A stretch of DNA of 64,000 bases. Origin: Cytophagaceae bacterium (GTDB taxonomy: Bacteria > Bacteroidota > Bacteroidia > Cytophagales > UBA9547). This document shows positions 1 through 9,700 of this stretch, piece by piece; positions within the stretch are counted from its first letter, which is position 1; each line of letters begins with the position of its first letter. Location: the NCBI GenBank assembly GCA_027488865.1, contig JAIYAU010000022.1, positions 67,969 to 131,968 on the forward strand. The letters run 5' to 3'. A program made the translations under genes and the position numbers. The notes under the pieces were generated by a model, which saw nothing but the letters and a program-made list of their open reading frames with translations, was not told where the DNA came from and searched no databases.

Positions 1-1
1 C

Positions 2-3000
2 GATGCTACAAAACAAGGACAATTAAGGGTATCTTTTTATGGTAGAGGAATGTGGGAAACACCTATGGTTGGTCTTAATAACAACATTACTATTTCGCTA
101 ACAACACCCACAAACGGTAGTAGTTATACGAGTCCGGCAAATATCAACCTAACAGCTAGTGCCTCAGCAACAATAGGCAGCATTTCAAAAGTAGAATTCT
201 ATCAAGGAACAACTTTATTATTTTCTGATAACAACGCTCCGTATGATTTTAATTGGACAAATGTCTCTTTTGGGAAATATGCTATTAATGCTGTTGCTTA
301 TGACAATACAGGAAATTCTAAAAGTAGCGCTACCGCCAACATCACTGTAAATCTTGTTTGTAACAAGCTTACAGGGACTGCTTTTGGTACTACTCCAGCT
401 TATGCTGCAGGAAGTGAATTTAATAAGGCCTTTGATGGCAACTTAAACACATTTGTGGATGTAGTACCGGCAAATGCTGGTTTTACAGGCTTAGATTTAG
501 GCACCCCTAAGATCATAAATGCAATTAGATTTTATCCAAGAGATGGCCAAGAAGGTCGTATGGATGGTGGAATTTTTCAAGCCTCTAATAGTTCAAATTT
601 TTCAACAGGAGTAGTTAACCTATATACTGTAAATGGTTCGCCAAGTTTGTCATGGAATGAAACCCCTGTCAATAACACCAATGCGTTTAGATATGTACGT
701 TATTTATCTCCTAATGGAGGCTATTGCAATGTAGCAGAAATAGAATTTTGTGGCTCCAGTACCAATCAAAGCCCAATTGTAACTATTACTTCCCCAACCA
801 ACAATTTAGTTGTAGATGAGGGAACTAACCAAACCATAACCGCTACTGCTACTGACAACGACGGAAGCATAACCAGTGTTACTTTTTTTAATGGCACAAC
901 AAGCTTAGGCCAAAACACAAGTAGTCCTTACAGTTACTCCTGGAATAACCTTATTGCAGGATCCTATACAATTACTGCAGTTGCAATTGACAACTTAGGA
1001 CAGCAAACTACCTCTTTGCCTATTACACTTAAGGTAAATAAACTACCGAATATAAATATTACAAATCTAACAAATAACTCAGTTGTAAATGAAGGTGTTA
1101 ACTTAGTCTTAACGGCTAATGCAAGCGATACGGATGGCTCTATTTCAAAAGTAGAATTTTTTAATGGTAATACTTTAATTGGTTCCAGCACGACTAGTCC
1201 ATTTAATTATATTTGGAACAGTGTGGCGGCTGGAAATTACATTATTACAGCTAAGGCTACAGATAATAACGGAGGAAGTAAGACTTCTACAGCTATCAAT
1301 ATAAAAGTAAATAAACTACCAACTATTGTAATTGCCTCTCCTATAAATAATTATATAATTAATGAAGGCAATGCTGTTACATTTACGGTTAATACCTCTG
1401 ACACTGATGGTTCAATTTCAAAAGTAGAATTTTTTAATGGTTCTACATTATTAACGCAATCATCTGTTTCGCCATTTACAGCTACCACAAGTTCTTTAAC
1501 TGCTGGTAACTACACAATTATCGCAAAAGCAACTGATAACAACAATGGGAGTACGAATTCTGCCATAATAAATTTAATAGTTAATAAACTTCCAACCATT
1601 GCAATAACTTCTCCTACAAATAATGGAGTATTCCAAGAAAAAACAACTGTTACGTTGTCAGTAACCTCAGCAGATGCTGATGGTACGATTTCAAAAGTGG
1701 AATATTTTAATAATACGACCAAACTAGGAGAATCTACCACATCCCCATTTGGTTACGTATTAAATAATATTGTCGCCGGCAGTTATTCACTTATAGCTAG
1801 AGCAACTGATAATAGAGGAGGTGTTGCTACTTCGAACACTATAAACTTATTTGTAAATAAGGCACCAACCATAAGTATTACAAGCCCTGCCAATAATAGT
1901 GTTGTAAATGTAGGTTCCAATCTAACTCTTGCTGTTGATGTAAAGGATCTGGATGGATTGGTATCAAAGGTTGAATATTTTAATGGCACCACATTAATTG
2001 GTCAATCAACGACTACCCCATTTACGTTGGTAATAAGTTCAATTATAGCAGGAAACTACACATTTTCGGCAAAAGTAACAGACAATAACGGTGGAACTGC
2101 TAGTTCAACAGCAATTAACGTAAAGGTGAATAATCCTCCAACTATAAGTATAACCGCCCCTTCAAACAATGCTGTTATTAATGAAGGTAATAACCTCCTT
2201 ATATCAACCAATGCAATTGACGTAGATGGAACTATAACTAAGGTTGAATTTTATAATGGTAATACCTTAATTGGGCAATCAACTATTGCACCCTTTAATT
2301 ACAGCATCACTAACCCTTCATCTGGAAATTATACGTTAACGGCAAAAGCGATTGATAATAATGGCGCTCAAAAAATATCAACGGCTGTGAATGTTGTTAT
2401 AAATAAATTACCTACCGTAAACATTAATTCTCCTTCAAATAACAGCGTATATCAAGAAGGTGTTAACTTGAACATTTCAGTAAATGCTTTAGACATTGAT
2501 GGAAACATTAGTAAGGTTGAATTTTATAATGGTGCCACTTTAATTGGCCAATCATTAATCTCGCCCTACAATTTTACAATTTCTTCTATACCTGCTGGCG
2601 CATACACGCTTACTGCAAAGGCCTTTGATAATAGAGGTGCCGCTGTCACATCACTTCCTGTAAATTTTATTGTTAACACCCCGGTTAACCAATCACCGTT
2701 GATTAGCATAACGAATCCTATAATAAATGCTTCATTTATGGAAGGAGATAAAATAACTATAAATGTTAATGCCTCGGATACTGATGGTACAATAAATAAA
2801 GTGGAGTTTTATAATGGTTCTACGTTAATTGGGCAAGCAACCAATGCACCCTACAGTTTTACCATTAATAATACTCCAAAAGGATTATACGCTCTTACTG
2901 CCAAAGCATTTGACAATAAAAATGCTACTGCTAATAGTAATTTAGTTTCAGTTGTAGTTAAAACAATTCCTACAATTTTAATTAATAACCCAACAAACAA

Positions 3001-4636
3001 TGCTATAGTTGGTACCAATTCCAATTTTAACATTTCTGTTGTAGCTAATGACATAGACAATGCAATTGCAAAAGTTGAGTATTACTTGGGAATATTAAAA
3101 ATAGGAGAATCGAATAACGCACCCTATAACATTAGTGCTGTAGGACTTTCAAGTGGTAATTACACAATCACCGCCAAGGCAATAAGTTCTGCTGGCACCG
3201 TCATTTCTCAAAGTTCAATTAATATCACAGCTAACAGCGCCCCAACTATTTCAATTTCTTCTCCTAGTAATAATTTAGTGATGTATGCAGGAGATTCCAT
3301 TCTGGTAACTACACAAGTTTCTGATAAGGACGGTTCTATAACAAAAGTTGAATTTTATAATGGTACAACATTACTAGGCACCGTTAATAACAGTCCATAT
3401 ACTTGGAATCTAGAAGGATTAAACACAGGCAACTACGTATTAACAGCAAAGGCTTGGGACAATAATGGAGTAGGTAGCAGTTCAAATCTGGTGAATGTAA
3501 TTGTAAAAAGTAAAGTAAGCCTGAGTTTTGTTTCTCCTATTAATAATACCATTTTAACGACAGGAACAGAGGCAAATATTAATTTATTAACAAATGATGC
3601 TGATGGCGCCATTGATAAAGTAATTTTCTATCGAGGGTTGTCAGAACTTGCACAAGTACGGACAACGCCATTTACCTTTAATTATTCCAATATACTTACT
3701 GGTAGTCAGGCAATTACAGCCAAATCATTTGATATTAATGGTAGATTGTTAGATAGTGAAAATCTAACACTTATTGGGAATAATGGACCAGCAGTAAATA
3801 TTACCAATCCTTTCAACAATACTGTATATAACGAAAATTCGGAGGTTCAAATAAACATTGATGCCAAAGATTTGGATGGAAATATTTCTAAGGTTGAATT
3901 ATATGTAAACGGAGTTAAAATCAAAGAAATGAGCAGCTTACCATATAGTATTAATCTAAATACTTTGAAATCTGGGAATTATCAACTCACGGCCAGGGCT
4001 TATGACAATTTAGGTTGGGATAACACCTCATCTGTGGTGCAGCTTCGTATAAACGCATTGCCTAAAGCAACTATTGATTCTCCTCAAGATAAAAAGAAAA
4101 TTTTAGCAAATGACACATTAGAGGTAACTGTTACTGCTATAGATAATGACGGAAGTATCTCAAAAGTAGTACTATATAATGGAGGTATGATTGTCGAGGA
4201 AAAGCTTTCCGCCCCATATAATTTTAACGTTAGTAATTTATCAATTGGTTCTCATTCCATTAAAGCTGTAGCATTTGATAATAATAATGCATCATCAACA
4301 AGCCAAGAGATTGAAGTTATTGTGGAAGATCAAAAAACTGGAATTGCGACCAACTCCTTATCACGGGGACTTGAGTTATTTCCCAATCCTAATAACGGAC
4401 AATTCACGTTTAGTTTAAACCAATATCAAGGCAAAAACATAACCTATCGAGTTATAGATATGGCTGGTTCTGAGGTAATACCACTAAAAACACTTGGTAA
4501 TAATAATGAAATTCAATTAATTGAAGAAATTGTATTACCGACAACTGCCTCTGGTAACTACCTTTTACAAATTACTGCTGATAACGAGGTGATTTCTAAA
4601 AAATTAGTCGTGGTTAGGTTGCCAAAAACAAAATAA
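2..4636 (+). CDS. T9SS type-A cargo protein with 14 Ig-like (Big_7-type) repeats and a discoidin-like domain, 5' truncated by window
   Basis: The frame is open from base 2, so the gene starts outside the window; the ATG at 50 is probably internal. 1544 residues are visible. Order: one Ig-like repeat (about nt 86-349), a discoidin/F5-8C-like domain (about nt 355-760, with AFDGN, LDLG and RYVRY motifs), then 13 tandem repeats of about 90 residues (nt 770-4330). Repeats share a TSPxNNS start, DxDGxISKVEFYNGxTLIG centre and GNYTLTAKATDNNG end, which fits the Big_7 type found in bacterial glycan-binding and glycosidase proteins. The last ~85 residues (from nt 4366; LFPNPNNGQF, then a hydrophobic tail) are a T9SS type-A sorting domain, so the protein should be secreted and surface-attached. 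Any enzymatic domain would be in the missing N-terminus. It converges with the large minus-strand operon. Function beyond adhesion or carbohydrate binding is not known. Confidence 0.88.
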   Translation, partial: DATKQGQLRVSFYGRGMWETPMVGLNNNITISLTTPTNGSSYTSPANINLTASASATIGSISKVEFYQGTTLLFSDNNAPYDFNWTNVSFGKYAINAVAYDNTGNSKSSATANITVNLVCNKLTGTAFGTTPAYAAGSEFNKAFDGNLNTFVDVVPANAGFTGLDLGTPKIINAIRFYPRDGQEGRMDGGIFQASNSSNFSTGVVNLYTVNGSPSLSWNETPVNNTNAFRYVRYLSPNGGYCNVAEIEFCGSSTNQSPIVTITSPTNNLVVDEGTNQTITATATDNDGSITSVTFFNGTTSLGQNTSSPYSYSWNNLIAGSYTITAVAIDNLGQQTTSLPITLKVNKLPNINITNLTNNSVVNEGVNLVLTANASDTDGSISKVEFFNGNTLIGSSTTSPFNYIWNSVAAGNYIITAKATDNNGGSKTSTAINIKVNKLPTIVIASPINNYIINEGNAVTFTVNTSDTDGSISKVEFFNGSTLLTQSSVSPFTATTSSLTAGNYTIIAKATDNNNGSTNSAIINLIVNKLPTIAITSPTNNGVFQEKTTVTLSVTSADADGTISKVEYFNNTTKLGESTTSPFGYVLNNIVAGSYSLIARATDNRGGVATSNTINLFVNKAPTISITSPANNSVVNVGSNLTLAVDVKDLDGLVSKVEYFNGTTLIGQSTTTPFTLVISSIIAGNYTFSAKVTDNNGGTASSTAINVKVNNPPTISITAPSNNAVINEGNNLLISTNAIDVDGTITKVEFYNGNTLIGQSTIAPFNYSITNPSSGNYTLTAKAIDNNGAQKISTAVNVVINKLPTVNINSPSNNSVYQEGVNLNISVNALDIDGNISKVEFYNGATLIGQSLISPYNFTISSIPAGAYTLTAKAFDNRGAAVTSLPVNFIVNTPVNQSPLISITNPIINASFMEGDKITINVNASDTDGTINKVEFYNGSTLIGQATNAPYSFTINNTPKGLYALTAKAFDNKNATANSNLVSVVVKTIPTILINNPTNNAIVGTNSNFNISVVANDIDNAIAKVEYYLGILKIGESNNAPYNISAVGLSSGNYTITAKAISSAGTVISQSSINITANSAPTISISSPSNNLVMYAGDSILVTTQVSDKDGSITKVEFYNGTTLLGTVNNSPYTWNLEGLNTGNYVLTAKAWDNNGVGSSSNLVNVIVKSKVSLSFVSPINNTILTTGTEANINLLTNDADGAIDKVIFYRGLSELAQVRTTPFTFNYSNILTGSQAITAKSFDINGRLLDSENLTLIGNNGPAVNITNPFNNTVYNENSEVQINIDAKDLDGNISKVELYVNGVKIKEMSSLPYSINLNTLKSGNYQLTARAYDNLGWDNTSSVVQLRINALPKATIDSPQDKKKILANDTLEVTVTAIDNDGSISKVVLYNGGMIVEEKLSAPYNFNVSNLSIGSHSIKAVAFDNNNASSTSQEIEVIVEDQKTGIATNSLSRGLELFPNPNNGQFTFSLNQYQGKNITYRVIDMAGSEVIPLKTLGNNNEIQLIEEIVLPTTASGNYLLQITADNEVISKKLVVVRLPKTK
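770..4330 (+). repeat. 13 tandem Big_7-type Ig repeats (about 270 bp each)
   Basis: Protein-level tandem array inside the type-A cargo gene. Most units end in VNKLPT- or VNxxPT-like linkers. Repeats at 1050-2680 are closest to each other, and those after 2950 diverge (for example, loss of DNNG and of KVEF variants), which suggests expansion by duplication in the middle of the array. Confidence 0.85.
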
Positions 4637-4659
4637 ATTAATTGATAAAATTATGTTGT

Positions 4660-4681
4660 GAGCTGTCCTTGATGGCAGCTC
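4660..4681. terminator. Hairpin between convergent genes (weak terminator candidate)
   Basis: GAGCTG (4660-4665) pairs with CAGCTC (4676-4681), and a further CC/GG pair is possible across a one-base bulge. It lies in the 83-bp gap between the plus-strand adhesin and the minus-strand FN3 gene. There is no clear U-tract, so this is only a candidate. Confidence 0.35.
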
Positions 4682-4719
4682 CACTACCTTCCTTATTCCA
4701 AGATTAAAATAAACAACCG

Positions 4720-6726
4720 CTATTTTGATGAAGGCACCTCTACTTCCACCACTTCACTTTTCACCACATTGCCCAACTTGTCATAAATACGAAGTTGGTA
4801 TTGGTATTTGCCTGGTTTTTTGGCGGTTTTGTCAATCAACTCTGCTTCTGTAATTAATTTTTTACTGAATTGTTGCATGTCCTCGTTTTCGAGGGCACGA
4901 AATACCACTACACCATAAAAATTCTTATCAGTTTCCAATAACCAATTTAGTTTTAATTCTGTTGCTTTTTTGTCAAACTTGGCAGTAAATTTTTTCACTT
5001 TCAAAATTGTATTTGTGTTTACATTTTTAAAACTATAGGGCGTAGAAGCAATGGAAATGTTACTACTACTGTCTGAAGCATATAGAAAATACATGTAATT
5101 CTCATTCGTTTCAGCTGTTTTATCAACAAAAACAGTATCATTTATGGAAATATCTGATTTTAACACTGTTTTTATAGTGTCTTTGCCATATTTCATTCGA
5201 ATCAGAGCATAATTCTTTAAATCGTTGTCTACATTGGCCATCCATATAATTTCAGGAAAATCATTTTTTATTTGAATAGATTTAATAAATGGTTGCGCAG
5301 GTGCTTGCACGTCAGGCAATTGCAAGGCCACCTCAGGGCTAAATTTACTTCTATTAAAATTGCTATCTATGGCACAAACTTTATAGACAAACTTGGTTTT
5401 GGAGGCTTTTGAATATGCAATTTCAAAGCGATTTTCTTTAAAAGGTTTTCCATTCAAAATCACATAGTCTGTTGCACCAGCAGGTGCTTTGTACACAAAA
5501 TAACCCTTCAAATCTTTGTCGGGCGATGCTGTCCAAGTAAGTACAATTTTACCTTTGTCTAAGGTTGCTTTAAAATCCTTGGGTGTTTCTGGTGCTACCA
5601 CATCGCGCACATCGGCCATGATGGCTTGTGAAAAACCTTCATTTCCAGAAGAATCGACTGAGGTGACAACATAATAATATTCATCCACTTTGGGCACTAC
5701 ATCAATGTAATTGGTAGTTTTCTTAGAAATGGGTTTACTGGTTACTTTTTCAAAACCTTTATCGTATTTCAAACTTCTGTACACATAGTATCCACTCAAA
5801 TCAGGCGAGTTTGGGGCTTTCCATTTGAGTTTGATGCGTAAGGTATCTACATCAAGCAACACACTATCAGGAGGAAACGGAGGTTCGAAATCTTTTTTGC
5901 CAACCGTGAGTTCTGGGCTAAAAAGTGAAGCTTGACCAAAATAATCTACTGCCGCAAATTTGTATTGATAAAGAGTGTCGTTTGATGCAGACACATCGGT
6001 ATAATAGTACTTTGGATATTTACCATTTTCGCCCATTTGTGGGTAAATAGCTACATCGTTTAGTTTTTTGAAATCTTTACCATTGGCAGCCTTACGAAAA
6101 ACATCAACCCCAAGGAAAGTTTGAGGCAAATGAAGCCAGCTAAATTTCACGCCTTCTTTTTTTCTTTCAAATTTGATTTCTTGTGGTTCGGAAATAGGTT
6201 TCCAATCTTCTACTTTAATAGAAATTGATGTTGCCATCAAAATATCTGTGCCCGTACTTATTCTCCTCAATATATACTGATAACTTTCACCTTTTACAGC
6301 GCTGCTATCAATAAAACCATTGCCAATGGCATACGCAAAATCAAAATTTTGGACAGCACGTAGCTTTACCATGGCTTTTCCCAAACCCTGTTTATTGATC
6401 GTTTCAGAAGAAAATTTGGACAGATTGGCATAAAATTCGGCATACTCGCCTTCCAATTTCAGAGATGATGGCAAGGATTTCAAAAACGCAATGGGCTGTT
6501 TATTGATCTTTACCAAATTGGTGGTGCCTTCTTTTTTTCTATAAATATTGTATCCCTGTTCGTATTTGAGTTGGTCTGAAAAAAACTTTAGCAATACTTT
6601 ACCAGAACCAATTTGGCGATAATCGTTGGAAACGAATATATAGTTTTTGTTCTTTTTTGGTTTTTGTGCTAGTGTTGCAAAAGCAACAAGTAGCATTAAA
6701 AACACTGATAATTTTATTTTCTGCAT
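4720..6726 (-). CDS. Secreted fibronectin type III repeat protein, last gene of the surface operon
   Basis: 668 aa with an N-terminal Sec signal peptide (MQKIKLSVFLMLLVAFATLA, cut before QKPKK). The body has several FN3-like domains of about 95 residues with the pattern PPxPxxxxL, KLKWKAPxxPDLxGYYVYR and YYVVTSVDSSGNEG; the clearest are at residues ~280-375, 375-470 and 470-565. No T9SS sorting domain, membrane anchor or lipobox Cys is visible, and the C-terminus ends in an FN3-type strand, so it may stay in the periplasm or bind another envelope protein. The ATG is only three bases after the stop of the 2922-aa gene, which implies translational coupling and a shared role. The exact function is not recognised. 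Confidence 0.8.
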   Translation of the reverse strand: MQKIKLSVFLMLLVAFATLAQKPKKNKNYIFVSNDYRQIGSGKVLLKFFSDQLKYEQGYNIYRKKEGTTNLVKINKQPIAFLKSLPSSLKLEGEYAEFYANLSKFSSETINKQGLGKAMVKLRAVQNFDFAYAIGNGFIDSSAVKGESYQYILRRISTGTDILMATSISIKVEDWKPISEPQEIKFERKKEGVKFSWLHLPQTFLGVDVFRKAANGKDFKKLNDVAIYPQMGENGKYPKYYYTDVSASNDTLYQYKFAAVDYFGQASLFSPELTVGKKDFEPPFPPDSVLLDVDTLRIKLKWKAPNSPDLSGYYVYRSLKYDKGFEKVTSKPISKKTTNYIDVVPKVDEYYYVVTSVDSSGNEGFSQAIMADVRDVVAPETPKDFKATLDKGKIVLTWTASPDKDLKGYFVYKAPAGATDYVILNGKPFKENRFEIAYSKASKTKFVYKVCAIDSNFNRSKFSPEVALQLPDVQAPAQPFIKSIQIKNDFPEIIWMANVDNDLKNYALIRMKYGKDTIKTVLKSDISINDTVFVDKTAETNENYMYFLYASDSSSNISIASTPYSFKNVNTNTILKVKKFTAKFDKKATELKLNWLLETDKNFYGVVVFRALENEDMQQFSKKLITEAELIDKTAKKPGKYQYQLRIYDKLGNVVKSEVVEVEVPSSK

Positions 6727-6729
6727 TTT

Positions 6730-9700
6730 CTATATTTCCAATTTAGCCTCAAAATCAATATCAAAATCTTCGCCTAAGAATTCAAAACCAGCATACATTT
6801 TTCCTTCGAATGATTTTTCATTTCTGGTAAGGATCAGTATCAATTCGCCACCCATGTAGACACCCATGCTCACTTTGCCACCAACACCAAATACCTTGCC
6901 CGATATATACGCACTTGCATCGCCTTCTACCTTTATTCGCAGTTTTTCCAATTCTACAAAATTTTCTTCACCACTTTTGGTAATAACCAAAATACCCTCA
7001 CCCTCAATAAGATAACCAAATTTAACTCCAGCACTAATAGATATAACTGTAACGCCTAAAGCCTCTTCAGAAAAACCACCTTCAAGCGCAAAACGATAAC
7101 TCTTGGAAATACCAGCCGCATACCTACGTGGACTTACATGAAAATACCCTTTGGTATCAAGTGACATACACAAAGGACGAAGCGAAGCCATTTTATCGGG
7201 TTCGGCTACCTTGATGTAAAAATCATCCTTGGAAAATTTGCAACTAAACGTGCCATTGTCAATACACATGAGTGGCTTGGTAGCCGTCACTTGTCCGTTG
7301 ATATACAATTCACCCGTCTTGGTGCTAAATGATGCGTAAGCAATGGCCTGCAAAATACTGGTGCTGTTGGTGGTGATCTTTCCAATTTTGCTAGGGCCAG
7401 ACATTTTTATGTTTTGCGTGGCTTGCGGGCCTTTATCGGCCGATTCATTGCCTAAAGCTAAGCCCCACGTATATTTATTTTTGTACAAAGTGCCATATTT
7501 GGTGCTTCCATTGCTCAATGTTGCCGACATCGTGCCTTCGCCTTCGCTTGCAATGGCAATGGTAGCCATTTTTTGTTTGGTTTCTATCAGCACGTTGTTG
7601 TCATCGGTGGCTTTTACATCAAAATCCATTCCTGCCACATTGAATTTAAATCCATCGCTCCCGCTGCCGTCTTTCATTTCCATGCCGTTGGCATCTTTGA
7701 ATTTGATAGGTTGATCGCCACCTGCCACTATTTCTTGCGTTCCATTTTTCAAGGTGATAATGCCATCTTCATCGATGGTAACGCCTTTGTCGCCATCTAT
7801 CATTTTGAGTGAACGGTCTTTCATGAAGGAAACTTCACTCTTTTTATAAAGCACTCCAAAATATTTATCGCCTCCATAGGTAATGCCATAGTCGGTTTTA
7901 AATGCACGAAGTGAGCTCAAGCCGCATTCGATATTTAGATCGTCCCAACCGATGCCGAAATACATTTTGCCTCCAATGCTAAACCACTTATTAGGCATGG
8001 TAAATTTGATTCCTGTAGGACCTGAATAAGACAAATTGTAGTCTTTGATTTTGAAATAAAAGCTTTTGGTAGGCAGTTTGAGGCCTTTTATTCCCAATTC
8101 TAAATCGGCCAATCCTGTTTTAATCAATAAATCGGTGTTGAATTCGAAGCGAGAGAATTTGTCGAAATATATGAGTCCATCAATTTTACCTAAAGACAAA
8201 TTAAAATCATCGTAAGTAAAATTCAATTTGTCTGTCCAGCCGCCTACATTCAGTTTGTATTTGGGCACATTGAATTGAATATTGGGTGATTTGAAGTTGT
8301 ACGACATGGCATAGCCATCTATGTCAAGCGAAAGCACATCTTTGAACTTGAAATTGTATTTGCCATCCATGTACCAAAGTCCATCGAGTTTGCCAAATCC
8401 CAAATCGTATTTGTCCATTTTCAAGCTGATTTTATCCATAGAAATAGAAAACAAATCGAGCTTGTATTTGAGTGAAAGGTCTTTATCAAAATTGTAGTTC
8501 AGATCAAGATCCACATCTTTGAGATTGAGCCCAACATCGCCAATGCTAAACGAACGAATGCCATCGGTAAGGCTGAAATTGCCCACTTTTGGGAAACTCA
8601 TGCCATATTTTCCCCATTTGCCATCAAAAGCCAAAGGCGATACTTGGAAAAATTTATCGATAGAATAATTGAATTTGAGATTTTTGTTGATGTCGAAAGA
8701 AAGCATTTTTCCATTCAAATCTACAGCAAACATTTTAGGGTCGATATTCAACTTGATGGGCAAATAGGCAAAACGAAGCGAATCCATGCTCAAGCCCAAA
8801 TCCAATTTATCCCACTTGGTAGAAATATTGATTGGGGTGATATTGAAATATTTATCTACATCAAAATTGAAACGCAAGTATTTATCCAACTCAAAAGCCA
8901 AAGCCATTTTATTGAATTTGAATTCAATTCCAGTATCGAATAATTTGAATATTTTGGTGTCGTAGGCAAACTGAATGAGTTTGTAAGGCTCAAAATCAAA
9001 TTTGAAAGCGTCAAAACTCATTTTGAACATCTCGGTATTCAAATTATAAGACGCCCAACGAGGAGCTTCGGGCATTTGAAATTTGATATTGAATAATTTG
9101 TCGATGCCGAAAGTATATTTGTTAAATCGCCATTTGAGTTCGTCAAGTGCAAAATCGAAAGCAAAGATGTCGTTAAAGGCCAATGAGAAATCGAATTTGC
9201 CTCGAAAATTGGTTTTGAAATCGCCAAAATTCAAATCAATATCGTAGCCAGAGAATTTGAGATCTAAGCCGCTTGGCATTTTAAAACTCAGGCCATCAAG
9301 TGTAGGAAATTCTAATTTGAAGCCACCCAAATTGAAATCAAAGCCAAAATCTACACCTTTAAACGACAAATCGTATGTAGGGAATTTGACACTCAAATAA
9401 GGAAATTTGCCCAATGAAAAACCGGCATTGAAATCGGGTAAGTTTGGAAATTTGATTTTAAGAAAAGATAAATCTCCATCAATATTATAAGAAAAACTAA
9501 AACCTTTGAATTCGTACAGTTTGCCAATTTCCAAAGTCACTTCTTTGCCATCGATAAATAGTCGTGGTTTTGGTTTGTCGTTTTTCAAAATCACTTCATG
9601 TTCACCATCATTTACCAGCAATGTTTCTTTATCCACACGAACTCGTTTTTGTCCGTTTACAAAATCGACAAACTGTTCAGTAGCATTGCGAGAGGCTTTG

